DNA of 64,000 bases from Fragilariopsis cylindrus CCMP1102 (Eukaryota; Bacillariophyta; Bacillariophyceae; Bacillariales; Bacillariaceae). This document shows, piece after piece, positions 1-11,477 of this stretch. Each line of letters opens with the position of its first letter. Position 1 is the first letter of the stretch. The notes under the pieces were generated by a model, which saw nothing but the letters and a program-made list of their open reading frames with translations, did no database searches and was not told where the DNA came from. The DNA is taken from NCBI GenBank assembly GCA_900095095.1, contig FMBT01000310.1, forward strand, positions 124,001-188,000, in the 5' to 3' direction. The position numbers were made by a program, and so were the translations under genes.

Positions 1-397
1 GGAGTTGTAATTTATTTTTAGATTATAGAGTATCAGTCATTCAATATGAAGATGAGATATATATATCGTAGCACGATTTCAAGCAATGTTTATTTTGCTA
101 TTCGTGCGACGGACGGATGTGCAAAATATGGCCGGTATATTATATATATATATCTTGTGAAAAAATCTTTTTACGTCGCGTCGATCTATGTTATCATTTT
201 TTGTTAAAATCGAACAACCATGTACAAAAATTAAGCACAATTGAAGAGATAAACAACGTATTGGTAGATAGAGAGAAATAGAGTATGATCCCCATACAAA
301 GAAGACCAATCTTTTTGCTCTTGCTTGTTTGTTTCTGGTAGAATTATCCTATTACAGAGTCATTATTTCATTTCCTCGACCAGTATCTTCCCTAACG
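1..397. other. intergenic, no gene seen
   Basis: AT-rich DNA with short TA runs near 63 and 139-153. No conserved coding segment was seen on either strand. It is the upstream region of the oxidoreductase gene that starts near 398. Confidence 0.5.
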
Positions 398-2698
398 ATG
401 AAAGCCGTTAGTGATGGCGGCAGCAGCAGCAGCAGCGATGGTGGTAAATTCAACGTGTTGTGGTAGCTGGTGCGGGTGTCATTGGTATTTCTACTGCATA
501 CTATCTTGCCAAAGATTTTGGTGTTGCAACAACGTTGATTGATCCGACGGGCACAATTGCTCCAGCTGCATCGGGAAAAGCTGGAGGATTTTTAGCGAAA
601 GATTGGAACGATCATTCGCCAGCTATTGGACCATTAACTCGACGTTCTTTTGAATTGCATCAGGAGATCGCAGATAAATTAGGTGCCGACAACATACAAT
701 ATCGACGACTGACATGTGCTGCAATCCCAGTTGGAGACAACACAAAAAATCGACGCCCTCCCAGTGGACGTAAATTGGAGGGCATCGAATGGGCAAATGG
801 TGGCAACACATTAGGAAATTCACAACAATTGGGTGATGAATCGACTATCGCTCAGGTCCACCAAAGAAATTATGTGAGGCAATGTGGGAAGAAATCAAAT
901 TGTTGACACCGGATAGTACCTAGTGCATGGAAAAGTAGTTTCTGCTGTGTACGGAGGGGAGGTGGTCGTGGGGGCACAGCTGGAAGATGGGAGAATAATC
1001 GAAGGGATGCACTACTATACGCATGTGGACCCTGGACGGCAAACAATATGTACGGAACTAAATATCATTCTCTAGTTGTACCGACCACAGAAAAATTGAA
1101 CCAATGTGTATTCTTTTCTGGTCTAGGAGATCCTGAAGTGTACGTCCGTGGTGATTCTACCGCCTATTGTACAGGCTTTCCAGATCCACCTATAAAAGTT
1201 ACCGAGTCACCCGGCGAGGAAGAAGTTCGACAAGAAGCCATCGATAGGATTCAATCATCAGTAGAAATGGCATCGTCATATTCTGATGATATAATGGTAA
1301 AACAAACCATCTGATATTTCCTCCTTCCGACGGGTGACGACAACCAAAAACGCCGATGACGATAATGCTGAACAAGCATGTTACCTTCCAAGTACCGCTG
1401 ATGGAATACCGATGATGGGTAGACTGAAAGAAAAGAACCGACCGCAAACTTTCGTCTCTGCTGGACATACTTGCTGGGGAATTTTGCTTGGTCCAGCTTC
1501 TGGCGAGGCTATGGCCCACGAGATAGTTACTGGTCAATCCCCACATATAGATCTGAGTTTCTTTGCACCAGAACGATTCGGTGGTCCATTTCAACTCGTT
1601 CCGTCGACTACCCCAAAGACGACGATGAAGAGCTCATCATCCTCCACAAATTGGACACCATTAGGAGTAAATACGTTTCCAAACGTTATATCTTTGGAGG
1701 ATGGATGTAGATTCGCCAAGGACGAACAATATCTCGAAGCAGTGTTGGATCTATGGAAACAAGAAGAAGGGGAAATTCAGAAAGACAAATCACCGTCACC
1801 ATTAGTAGAAACTTCGCCTTGGATCTATCACGACGACGATCAGAGTCCTCTATACGGCCACATCGTTCGACCAATTATAGATAATGGCAATGACGACGAC
1901 GACGACAATAGTAACGCTCTTCGTCCCGGAATTCTCTTGTTTCATACTGCGGCAGGACCACAGGATGTATTTCTATTTCAAAAGGCAGCTCAATTAGCGT
2001 CGTCGGAATTACAATGTATCGTTTTCATTTGTGATGTACTTTCTGACCCGGACGGGTGGGCATGGAGTCCCGACGGTGATCGAACAAGATATAACCTAGC
2101 TCGAAAACAGCTCCTTCAAGATAACGGACGTCTGTTGAGATCAAGAGTAAATGCATCCGTTCGAGCCCTGATCGGTTTTGTTGACAACAATGACAATGGT
2201 AACAAAAATAATATTGTAGTAGATCCTAATCGTTTAGCCGGCATGGGTTGGTGCATGGGTGCGCAACCAATTTTAGAATTGTTGACCCTCCAGCAGCAGC
2301 AAGATGAGAAAGCAGAAAGTGATAAAAGTGAGGATTTAACGACTCAATTTTCAGTGGATGCCTTGATTTCCTACCACGGGGTCTTTCGTCGAGATCCACT
2401 ACTACTTGATGAAGAAATATCACCGATAATACAAACAACAAAAAACCAACAAAGAGATGTTCTTATTTGTAATGGAAAAAGTGACCCATTTGTATCTCAA
2501 AATGATCTTGAGGTTGCTAAAAAATTAATGGAAGAAAAGATGTACAAAGTTACTGTTATGGAGTTTGATGGGGCGAAGCATGGATTTACCAATCCAGCTC
2601 AGAACTTTAACGAAAATGACGCCTTTGAATACAACGAATATGCTGCAAAGGAATCATGGAAGGCAACGATGGAGCTGTTAAAGCGGAGATTATTATAG
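398..2698 (+). CDS. FAD-dependent oxidoreductase fused to dienelactone hydrolase, 5' half frame-broken
   Basis: The first part is a DAO-type FAD oxidoreductase: a Rossmann FAD motif VVAGAGVIGIS at 460-492, a middle piece at 1006-1300, and a C-terminal FAD segment (GHTCWGILLGPASGEAMA, from about 1464). The second part, from about 1900, is a dienelactone hydrolase-like alpha/beta hydrolase with nucleophile elbow GWCMG (Cys), an Asp in NGKSDPF and a His in DGAKHGF. The segment 1334-2698 is one open frame that holds both the oxidoreductase C-terminus and the whole hydrolase, so the fusion is real in this sequence. The first ATG in context is at 398. The 5' half uses frames 2, 1, 3, 2, 1 and 2 in succession, with changes near 455, 865, 920, 1005 and 1300-1330. 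These are either consensus errors or gene decay. The substrate is unknown; the closest known relatives are TDA3/FOXRED-like oxidoreductases. Confidence 0.65.
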
Positions 2699-2763
2699 GA
2701 AAGTATTTACTAGTTTTATTTTTTTTTGTCTATCTTGCTATACTTTTTGTCGTTGTTGTTGTT

Positions 2764-3951
2764 CTACTTTTGTTGTTGACAAGTGGGCTTGTGTTGCTTC
2801 CAATGGTTCACTTGGCAGTCGCGACCACAATAATATGTCGTCTTGCATCTCGTACAGGCTTTATGTTGTCGTAATGCTCTTTCTTCCACTTGACAATTAG
2901 CACATACCTGTAATTTTACCTGTTCTTGATTGGATAACATATGTTGCGGTAGTTGACCGTTGCTGTGTTTGAGTGGAGCCAAAACACATTTCATAATTTC
3001 TTCATCTGTTAATTTTTTCAGAACTTTCGCTGTTGGTATCTTATTTAGAATAAAATGGACCAGAAATAAAAATTCTTGTTTATCAAAGTGAAGGTTACGC
3101 TTAAATTCGTAATCCAAAAGTTCACGAAAAGCATCGATACAATATTCTCTGTATTTTTTTTGTTGAAAACACATATTGTATCGTATAATTCGTGCTTTGT
3201 GTTTCAAGCTTTGATAGCAATTTATTTGTTCACGGATACAGCTCGCCTCACAATTTTTTCCGTACCTAACAAGAACTTTATCTTCCATATTTAGTACTTC
3301 TTCACATTCTTTTAAAGTACCTCTCTGACGATAAATCGTTGCTAATGTACCCAAAATTCCGCATGTGTGTTCAGCATGGATATAATTCTTTGGATGAACA
3401 AAGAAATCCATCCATTCTTTTTCATTGACGCAAATATCATCATAATAATCAAGATACATCATCTCTCCTCTTTTGTTACCAAGGCCTTCACCGGAGGAAC
3501 TGACACCACGTTGTAACTGTAGTGTTGCTTCTTGTTTGAGTGCAAAGTTTTGTGGAACACCGGGAGGCAATGGAAATCCAGGACCGACTATACCAAATGC
3601 TGTTTCACTAATGGTCATAATGGGCCTACCAGATTTAGCAGCCTTCTTCAACGTTTTTGATGTTTGTTTCGCTGATCTTTCTGTGGCTTTGGATTCCTCA
3701 GATTGTTCATTGTCGTTGCCCATTTTCATCAAATGCTTCATGGCATTAACACGTGCATTGCATTGCTTTTTGTGGTCCTTCCAGTGCGAACGCTGACATT
3801 CAATATTACAATACTGAGTTTGGCGACATGGTCTACACTTTTTCAATCGATGTTCATCAGATTCCTTCGTACCACAATGGGAACACTCACTGATCTGTTC
3901 TTCGTCCACGTTTTCGTCGTTGTCGTCGTCCTGCTGGTTTTCGTTCATCAT
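2764..3951 (-). CDS. double MYND-type zinc finger protein
   Basis: The 395-residue protein has a MYND finger at each end. The N-terminal one covers about residues 22-65 (CSHCGTK, CRPCRQTQYCNIECQ, HWKDHKKQC). The C-terminal one covers about 352-391 (CANCQ, CTRCKTTYYCGRDCQ, HWKQHKPTC). Each keeps the C-x2-C, C-x2-C, C-x3-C, H-x3-C spacing that binds two zinc ions. MYND fingers bind short proline-containing peptides, so a role in protein interaction is likely, but the partner is unknown. The middle 240 residues match nothing I recognise. The start is the ATG at 3951, with another ATG directly after it. The gene ends 65 bases from the end of the convergent oxidoreductase gene. Confidence 0.8.
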   Translation of the reverse strand: MMNENQQDDDNDENVDEEQISECSHCGTKESDEHRLKKCRPCRQTQYCNIECQRSHWKDHKKQCNARVNAMKHLMKMGNDNEQSEESKATERSAKQTSKTLKKAAKSGRPIMTISETAFGIVGPGFPLPPGVPQNFALKQEATLQLQRGVSSSGEGLGNKRGEMMYLDYYDDICVNEKEWMDFFVHPKNYIHAEHTCGILGTLATIYRQRGTLKECEEVLNMEDKVLVRYGKNCEASCIREQINCYQSLKHKARIIRYNMCFQQKKYREYCIDAFRELLDYEFKRNLHFDKQEFLFLVHFILNKIPTAKVLKKLTDEEIMKCVLAPLKHSNGQLPQHMLSNQEQVKLQVCANCQVEERALRQHKACTRCKTTYYCGRDCQVNHWKQHKPTCQQQK

Positions 3952-4487
3952 GATTGGCTGAAATATTTTTGAAAAGTCTCAGTTGCTTGTTAGCGCTCGT
4001 CTTGATATAATATCAGCATTTGCAGTATGTTTGAGTTCGTGGTATAAGCTATGTTCTATAGCTGCATGTGGTTGATGGTGCTGGTGTTACTACTTCTATT
4101 CTTGTTAATTGTTTGTGTTTTCGTTTTCTTCGTTGTTCATCAAAAATCTCAACGGATCTTTTTATCGGTAGAATAAGATTGTCGAAATTTCGATCGTGTG
4201 AAAGAAAATTAAATCTCTATTTGATGATTTTCAATTTGGAGGGTTGGGTCTGTAAACCTTATCCCTAATTAACCTTATCTCCCCCAAATCTACGTTCAGC
4301 GAAGAAGCACGATTACTTCATCAACGGGCCCGGAGGAAGTACACAAACGTGCTTTCCATGAATTAATTGTAACAAGCAACAACAAGCCAACATACACATC
4401 AACACATTCAAACATACTTCGAACTCTCTTGGTCAATTGACGAACGACGGAATTTGAGTTGTCTTCATTGAACGCTTTATTATATAT
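3952..4487. promoter_or_regulatory. divergent upstream region of the MYND gene and NDUFA9
   Basis: This 536-base stretch lies between two genes that point away from each other and should hold both promoters. A TA-rich stretch (TTATTATATATATG) runs directly into the NDUFA9 start codon at 4488, so it is probably leader and not a placed TATA box. No other motif could be assigned. Confidence 0.4.
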
Positions 4488-5937
4488 ATGATGTTGGGAC
4501 GAACCGCCAACGCCGCTCGTCTCGTACAACAACGAATATCTGCACGCACTGCGACTGCTGCATTTCGTGTTGAATCCTATTCATCTTCATCATCATCCAG
4601 TTCCAGTTCTACCAGGAAAGATGATAGACCCGATCTATTTCTTCCTCGTATTACGGAGAAGCGATTGAATGAAGCTGGACCCGGTGGACGTTCTTCCAAC
4701 GCTGGTATTAAAGTAGCAATTTTTGGTGCCACGGGATTCGTTGGGAAACATCTTTGTCACAATCTCGGTACGTACCGTTAGTAAATTCTAAATGGTGGTG
4801 GTGGCATCATTTTTTGGCAAAGTAAAAACAAAAGAAGCGAAATCAAATTCAAAACTCAATCATCATAATGAGACGTACCGTACCGGTAGGCAATTAATTA
4901 ATTAATTAATTACAACTATCTAACTTGCTCGTTGCCTTTTTATTCTACTTTTCTATCTGAACTTAGGACACAATGGTGCTTACGCTTACATTGGAAACCG
5001 TGGTGACGAGGTCGATCATCGAGATATCAAACCGATGTTTGATTTGGGCCATACCCGATTCGTATATTATAGTCCCCGTGATGTCGATTCGATGAGAGAT
5101 GTTATAGGCGATGCAGATATCGTCATTAATCTTATTTCGAAAACTTATAACACAGGACAACCAATCCAAACAAAAGATTTCCCATACATTGGTTGGCAAA
5201 CAAATTATTCTATTGAGGATGTCAACGTCGGAATTGCAAAGCAAATTGCAGAATTGTGCGTAGAGATGCAAGTTGATAATCTTATTCACGTATCGGCGGC
5301 AGGTGTTTCTGAGGACCATCCATCCGAATGGGCCCGAACTAAATTCCTTGGTGAACAAGCTGTTAAGGAAATCTATCCATGGGCGACGATTGTCCGTCCT
5401 ACTCAATTGTTTGGAACTGAAGATAAATTCCTTCATTACTTTGCCAACATGGCGAAGCTGTACGGTTGCGTTCCTGTCCTCGGAGATGGAACTACATTAA
5501 CTCAACCCGTTTGGGCTGTCGACGTCGCAAAAACAATTTCTCGAATCACAGACGCTCCCGAAAAATTTGAAGGTCGTACCGTCGATTGTTTCGGTCCATC
5601 CGATTATACCTACGAGGAACTTGGTAAGTTCGTTTTGGATCTTACCGAACAAGATAAGAGGATCTTACATGTACCCGAAAAATACTATCTGATGATGGCA
5701 AAGGCGTTGGGGTACCAATCATTCGTTAACATGAATGAAGACATGGCAAAGTTATGGAGCAGAGATATGCTTCCAGCGATGACCGCAGAAGAGTACAGGA
5801 ATCAATCAGAAGAAGGAAAGATCCTTACCATGGAAGATTTGGGAATCACCGGGACTCCCATTGAGAAGGAGGCATTTAGTTATCTTCATAGATTTCGAAC
5901 CGCTGGTCATTTTGGCCGTGTAGACGGTTATCATTAA
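4488..5937 (+). CDS. NDUFA9: NADH dehydrogenase (complex I) 39 kDa subunit, NDUFA9
   Basis: Atypical short-chain dehydrogenase that is a structural NADPH-binding subunit of mitochondrial complex I. Exon 1 is 4488-4767 and exon 2 is 4967-5937; the intron starts GTACGT and ends TTAG, and joining gives 416 residues in frame. The N-terminus (MMLGRTANAARLVQQR) is rich in Arg, Ala and Ser with no acid, as expected for a mitochondrial presequence. The nucleotide-binding motif IFGATGFVGKHL spans the intron-proximal end of exon 1. It continues NLGHNGAYAYIGNRGDE across the junction, followed by DADIVINLIS and the SAAGVSEDHPSEWARTKFLGE segment typical of the family. Two adjacent ATGs start the frame. 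The reading frame is whole. Confidence 0.93.
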
Positions 5938-6646
5938 ATTTCTATGTTGTTCTTCCCGGCGTATTTGGCGTAGCAACTTGAGAGCGATCGCTGGGTCGGT
6001 CAGTCGGTTGATCGATCGTTAAAGTCGACCAGTCTTAACAAGTTAACTAATTATCTAATCATTCATCTCTATCATTTAAAAAAAAAGGAAGACGCTTTAA
6101 CCTTTTTAAATGGCTATTTAAAAAAGAATAGTGCTGTACAATTAGCAATTTTGACTAACAGTTATACGCTACCAAACGCAAAGTGTTGTGTACGCGATAC
6201 AGTACTGTATGGTTACAATACTATCTGTCCCGCTCCTTTTTTTTCTACTGCGTTTTGCTTCCTTACGCACTAAACATATATACCCGTTGCAGCCGTTCAT
6301 GTTGTGTTTCTTCTCCCATTCTATTTGTTGACCTATCAAAAAATTCTGCGCTTTTCGATGTGTCTCTACTATTTCTTGTCCCTACATCATCACTTTTATT
6401 ATTATTGTTTACTAAAGTGCGTTTCGCCTCATTTATCAACATCCTGGCCTTACTTCGCTTGCGATGTTCCGTAGACGATTCTTCACCAAGTTTTCGGATA
6501 TCTTTGTATTATGTAACCTCCGCAAACAAAAAAGTTTTCATTTTATATATCAGAAAACGAAAATTTCGAAGGGATGATTCTTGAATGACACTTTAGATGA
6601 AACATTCCATTCTTTCGCACGGTCCTTTCCGTCCTTGTTCCTTATC
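5938..6646. other. intergenic, no gene seen
   Basis: The region is 3' of NDUFA9. It begins with alternating GGTCGGTC and GATCGATCG words near 5990-6025 and has an A run at 6078-6087. Open frames at 6183-6584 and 6581-6865 have low complexity and no recognisable domain, so they are not called. Confidence 0.4.
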
Positions 6647-7808
6647 TCATTTCTCTATGTCTTGGAGAAGGCCACGGAATTCAATATTGCCCGGATGATC
6701 CCATGCATATCGTCCAGAAAGGACACACTTAATTTCAGGACATTCAATACCAGGCTCAAAACCATGTCCACTCCCTGCGGTCTGATCACCGCATGTTTCT
6801 CTTGCCTCTTTGAGGAATGCATCCATGTTCATCTGTATTTTAATCAGCGTGGTATGGTTTTTTAGTTTGATACTCCCGGTATTTGTTCTAGGAATATCAT
6901 CGGTAGGTATACCAAAGCTACGCAGGTTGCAATCACATTCAACGGGTGTCCCAGCGTGGACTCGCAGCATTCTCCTTCCATTCAAGCCAGGAAAGAATAT
7001 AACCAATGATTTGATAGCATGATATACTGGTTCGTTCGGAATACACAAATGAGCCGCCGTCCATCGCATGGGAACAACCTTACATAATCGTTTGATAAGA
7101 TACGATATCCTCATAAAGGCTTCTGCACCACGTGTAAATGATGCGAGTGATACCACTCCATGACGTTAAGTCGTTCGTCTACGCAAAGCACAAATATGCA
7201 GAGACAAGACAATTTCCTACCTCCAAGTACATAGTTCCACGGTATGATCCCACCATAGCAAGAATTTTCTCTCCAAGTCGATTCCGGGAAAGGTCACACC
7301 TGACAGTATCCCTCTTCCAGAAATTTGATCTATTGTTCTGTTATTCAGGTACAATATTCTTACCAGAGCATCTGGTCCGAATTGGACCAAAATAAAGTCG
7401 AGATAATTACAGTACCGAATGTCAGCATTTGGTATATTATATCGCTCAGCTCTTACAAAATCCCAACCGAAATTCGGAACTATGAATGTATATACTACCC
7501 AACTCAAGCCCACCAAGTTGATATGCTTATTTTTCCTGGGGCGGAATTTTGTATGGATTTCAATTTGGAACCAATTCAAATAAAAATTGTGCTGCTGTTC
7601 GGTTCATTCTTCTTCCCTGATATTGACATACGACGACGATGATGATGATGATGATGATGAGAATGATGCTAACACACCGTGTATTTCATCGTTGATAGTT
7701 TCACTATCATCTACGTTTGTTTCATACAATTCCTTCGCTCAAAGCTTTTCTATCGTGTCGTGCCCATCGCGTCCATCGTCTAGGATCTTGTTGGTCATTA
7801 AGTTTCAT
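6647..7808 (-). pseudogene. CRAL-TRIO-like protein, broken or frame-damaged
   Basis: Pieces of one protein can be read on the minus strand. They are a start MKLNDQQDPRRWTRWARHD at 7808; a DSETINDEIHGV stretch followed by a Ser run; a segment at about 7217-7600 (FVRAERYNIPNADIRY, FGPDALVRI); and a C-terminal segment at 6647-7156 (SFTRGAEAFMRISYLI, LRVHAGTPVEC, LRSFGIP). The order matches a family of diatom proteins with a CRAL-TRIO-like lipid-binding fold as I remember it: an EDLHGV-like motif, a helical N-terminal domain (LRADRF, LFG), then a C-terminal sheet domain. The frame changes several times and there is one in-frame stop near 7605. Without a search the family name stays tentative. It may be a true pseudogene, because the breaks are denser here than elsewhere. 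Confidence 0.4.
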
Positions 7809-8272
7809 TGTGACGCATTTATTACATGATGTAATAGTATTTACAATTGTTCTTTAATAAATCAATAATATTTCGAAGAATTGAATATGCATGCAGGACG
7901 TACTTTATCGCTATCACACGTATCGTAGAGACAAGTATCATATGCCCCTAGATTTTAAAGGCTCCGGTATTCCCTATGTGATGTTGAACATAACATTCAT
8001 TAGGCATTAATACGGAGTATCACTAATGAACACTCCTCTCATTATTTGGAAATCAAGAGAATCCAATCGTGATAGAACAGCTAAAACGCTAAAATATTAG
8101 TATTTCAGAATTATTGTTGTATGCATAATACTTAAATACGAACATTGTCGTAGTGCTACTTCGTCCTGGAACAGTGCTCCACGGTTTCGATTTGCCACAA
8201 TTCTACTGACAGATCATAGATACATTCAAATACGTTAACATTATCGATAAGATCAAAATACAGTTGTAAATC
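7809..8272. promoter_or_regulatory. divergent upstream region
   Basis: AT-rich stretch between the broken CRAL-TRIO-like gene and the coiled-coil gene that starts at 8273. No gene and no clear promoter motif were seen. Confidence 0.3.
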
Positions 8273-10597
8273 ATGTTTGGCGTTGTTGCTGACGACTGGG
8301 AAGCCGAAGGAGAATCCGAACGCAAGATCGACGAGGGTATTAGTAGCATGAACGAAGAAAACTGTACGAAGAAATTCGACGATAAAGGACTTGACAATAC
8401 TAACAGCAGTATAGAAGAAGTGTTAAAAATTCATCGTAACAAGCAAAGAATTCTCCTCGAGGCTAACGTAGACAAAGACGAACGACTAGAACGTTTGGAA
8501 AAAGAATATCACAATGTGAACATTCAGTACAAGGAAGGTATTAACTGGCTACGATTACAACTGGATACGTCACGACGAGAAAAGGATGCCGCCGAAGAGC
8601 GTATATTCGAATTACAAGCTGATTTGCATCAGCTTAATATTGACGAGTCAAATTATCCCACCGAAGATGGTATTATTAATAGTAACAATAATGATAATGA
8701 TAATGATATCAGATTGCAAAAAAGACTGAAAAAGTACGAAACCAGTTTTGGAGCGATGGAAAATCAAATAGCCATGGTCAAAACGGCATCGGGTGAGGTT
8801 GTCAAGACTTTGAAAGAAAAAATCGCTGACCTCATGGAGGATAGATCTAAAGCAGAATTGGATTTGTTAAATCAATTATCGGTACTCGATAATGAAAGTC
8901 GACGACAAAAATTGGACTACGAATTGCAATTACAAAACAAAGACGAAATTATCGAGGGTTTACGGCGTAAAGTAGAAAGTGCCACCAACAGCGATGTCAA
9001 TAAGGACAAAGAATTATCGCAATTGCCACCATTGAAGAAAAAGGAAGATACTATCCAACGATTGGAAAAAGAAAAAACTGAGCTACAGAAAAAACTTGAA
9101 ATAGTTACCAATGACTTGGATGCCTTTCGATTGGGACAGAATACGCGAGATACGATTGACTTGTCATTGGGTAGAGTGGAAACTATCTTGGAATCAGTGG
9201 ACGGATCAGTTCTAAAATTGAAAGGTGTCATTGATCAGATAGTGAATCGTGATGATACCAATAATATCATCAAAGAGGATAAGGAGAAAATGTTGTCAAT
9301 TCTAGAATTGATATCACTTATACACGAACAGGCCAAAGTCTCGATGATGTTAATCGAGTTGAAACTTAAGAATCAACTAGAGATCGAGTTGAAACTAAAG
9401 AATCAACTTAAGTGCTTGAAAGATGATACATCAACGACAACAACAATTAAGATCGAAATGAACGACAATCGAGATATGTTGAACGATGTGCGAGAAATCC
9501 AGAAAACCGCATTAGCCGAGATAAGAGCTGTAGAGATTGGGATTTCGTGTCAAATAAAAGATGTGGAAGAAATAGCACAACTGGAAAAAATGGAACTGAA
9601 TAACTCACTTCGAGAACGTACAGAAAAACTTGCAGAAGTGGAAAGAAAAGGGATTGCGTTGCAGAACCAGATCTTAAAGCTGAATAGCACGAATTGTGAC
9701 TCAGATCAATGCGACATTGGGTTTTCGTCGTCGTGCCAAGCTGATCAACGTACATCAGAGGAGAACACCAAGATAGTTACGGACAAAGTAATCACGATAA
9801 GTCGTAAAGTACTGGATCAGCTACAAACCGAACTTGCTCGATTCGCTGAGACTATGCATGTTAGGAATAACACTATTGCTTTATTAAGGGAAGAGCTTGA
9901 TGTACAAGATGCACGTGAAGAGGAGTCACAAAAGGAACTGGAGACTGCATTGAAAAGAGCTTCTGATCTAGCTGATATTGGAAAGAAAATCAAGACCAAT
10001 ATGCCAACGATTGGTATAAATGGTATAAAGGATTTACAGAAGGAGTTGGTGACTGCATTGAAAAGAGCTTGTGATCTAGCTGATATTGGAAAGAAAATCA
10101 AGACCAATAGGCCAACGATTGGTGATATCAAAACAGGTGAACGGACGGACCCAGTAGACGATCCCATAGACAAACTTGCACTACAGTCGCCGCAGAAGAC
10201 TGCAGTAAAAGTGAAAGCGAAAGGGGTGAAAAGCAATACAGAAAACGACGTAGTACTCGGAAGCGTTAACGATTGGTCGCGTCAGCAATGGTTATCACCT
10301 CAAACGACTCCTAAGACAAGCTTGAAAGTAGGAATAGCTTGGGGAAGAAATAGCATGCCAGGAAAATCTCATGAGTACCCAGTGACTCCGCCAGCAATTA
10401 AGGTGCAATCAGAAAATAGCGTTGTTGTTATCGGAAGTGGCGTCAAGGCCAACGCATTTGCATCTCCGTCAAGCAACAACGACAACTACATATCGACCCC
10501 CATCCAGACACCAACCGGTATTAGGCGATTGAAACCGAGTCCTCGTGAGATAAAGAAGCCTCGATTTATTCCACCTTTCTTTGCAGAGGAAGGATAA
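8273..10597 (+). CDS. long coiled-coil protein
   Basis: A single open frame of 774 residues. About residues 50-520 are heptad-rich coiled coil with high Lys and Glu (for example RLEKEYHNVNIQYKEGINW, TIQRLEKEKTELQKKL). The last 180 residues are basic, Pro-rich and probably disordered. A core at about residues 155-230 (EVVKTLKEKIADLMEDRSKA and LQNKDEIIEGLRRKV) is shared with the coiled-coil proteins at 28990-29985 and 30516-31571. Two internal duplications are visible: LKLKNQLEIELKLKNQLK, and a 36-residue unit beginning KELETALKRASDLADIGKKI that repeats once. A structural or scaffold role is likely; no enzyme motif is present. The frame is whole. Confidence 0.75.
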   Translation: MFGVVADDWEAEGESERKIDEGISSMNEENCTKKFDDKGLDNTNSSIEEVLKIHRNKQRILLEANVDKDERLERLEKEYHNVNIQYKEGINWLRLQLDTSRREKDAAEERIFELQADLHQLNIDESNYPTEDGIINSNNNDNDNDIRLQKRLKKYETSFGAMENQIAMVKTASGEVVKTLKEKIADLMEDRSKAELDLLNQLSVLDNESRRQKLDYELQLQNKDEIIEGLRRKVESATNSDVNKDKELSQLPPLKKKEDTIQRLEKEKTELQKKLEIVTNDLDAFRLGQNTRDTIDLSLGRVETILESVDGSVLKLKGVIDQIVNRDDTNNIIKEDKEKMLSILELISLIHEQAKVSMMLIELKLKNQLEIELKLKNQLKCLKDDTSTTTTIKIEMNDNRDMLNDVREIQKTALAEIRAVEIGISCQIKDVEEIAQLEKMELNNSLRERTEKLAEVERKGIALQNQILKLNSTNCDSDQCDIGFSSSCQADQRTSEENTKIVTDKVITISRKVLDQLQTELARFAETMHVRNNTIALLREELDVQDAREEESQKELETALKRASDLADIGKKIKTNMPTIGINGIKDLQKELVTALKRACDLADIGKKIKTNRPTIGDIKTGERTDPVDDPIDKLALQSPQKTAVKVKAKGVKSNTENDVVLGSVNDWSRQQWLSPQTTPKTSLKVGIAWGRNSMPGKSHEYPVTPPAIKVQSENSVVVIGSGVKANAFASPSSNNDNYISTPIQTPTGIRRLKPSPREIKKPRFIPPFFAEEG
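9932..10118 (+). repeat. tandem duplication inside the coiled-coil gene, 108-base period
   Basis: Two copies of a roughly 80-base sequence start at about 9932 and 10040. Both contain GACTGCATTGAAAAGAGCTT and encode LKRA-S/C-DLADIGKKIKTN. They differ at a few bases, so the duplication is fairly recent and kept in frame. Confidence 0.8.
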
Positions 10598-11477
10598 CTA
10601 CTAGCATTTATACTGACACAATTTTATTATACTTGAAAATCCTTCAATATGCAATCCTTGCGAATCTTATTTATTCTCTTTTTAGCTCGAGGGATTGAAG
10701 AATTCAACATCCCGCGATCAATGACATGTTTTGTTTAAGTCCTATTAATATTCAATCTTAAAGTGCAATCTTTACTGCTATTTGTAGTCAAATCATAAAA
10801 CCCCTGTTGCATATCATTACATTTTTAAATGTTTTTCGGTATTCTCATCCTATGGAGTTTTTTCGATTGCGGTCTGAGTTCTTTGTCCTTCCTAACGAGG
10901 ATATCTTGGATCTCCTTGAAAAGAAATTATCACCTGGTCTATCATCCTTCATGATGGAGACCAATAAATTGGAACCAGCCGCAGTAGACGAACAGATAGT
11001 TGGGGATTTGTTTAAACCTGTAACACCAATAGAGTATTGGCTACTATTAGAGAATTGTTCGCATCAAAATGGGAGGTAATTCAAGATGATTATAATAAAA
11101 GCTTTAACAAGTAAGATAGCATAGTGAATAAACATAGTAGAGTAGAATAGAGTAGAGCAGACAGAATAATTGTTCACTTTACTTTTATCCCATTTTAAAG
11201 ACTCCGGACAAGAAGTTTCAACTTTTCATTTGTTCAGAACCTATTTCTTCTTGAAATGATGGTACGAAAGATGGTTATGGGAACGATAATGGAAAAGCCG
11301 GTTGAATTTCAACTCATGTACAGTACTACATAGTATATTTGTTCTGACTTTACTATATATTAAAAATAATCTACAAATTACATAACCCGAGATATCTATG
11401 TAGCAGCAAATAATGACGAAGACCGACTGAACAAATATTTTAACCCCTTGTTCTAGTTGCTATCATGTTATACAGTA
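10598..11477. other. intergenic between convergent coiled-coil genes
   Basis: Downstream region of two convergent genes. An open frame on the plus strand at 10852-11079 (MEFFRLRSEFFVLPNEDIL onward, 75 residues from that ATG) has protein-like composition. It has no recognised domain and no supporting splice sites, so I do not call it as a gene. A short AGTAGAGTAGAATAGAGTAGAG repeat lies near 11138-11160. Confidence 0.35.

Noticed and set aside
6183-6865. Plus-strand frames as small genes
   Set aside because: They lie downstream of NDUFA9, show Phe/Leu/Ser-rich low complexity and no domain or splice support.
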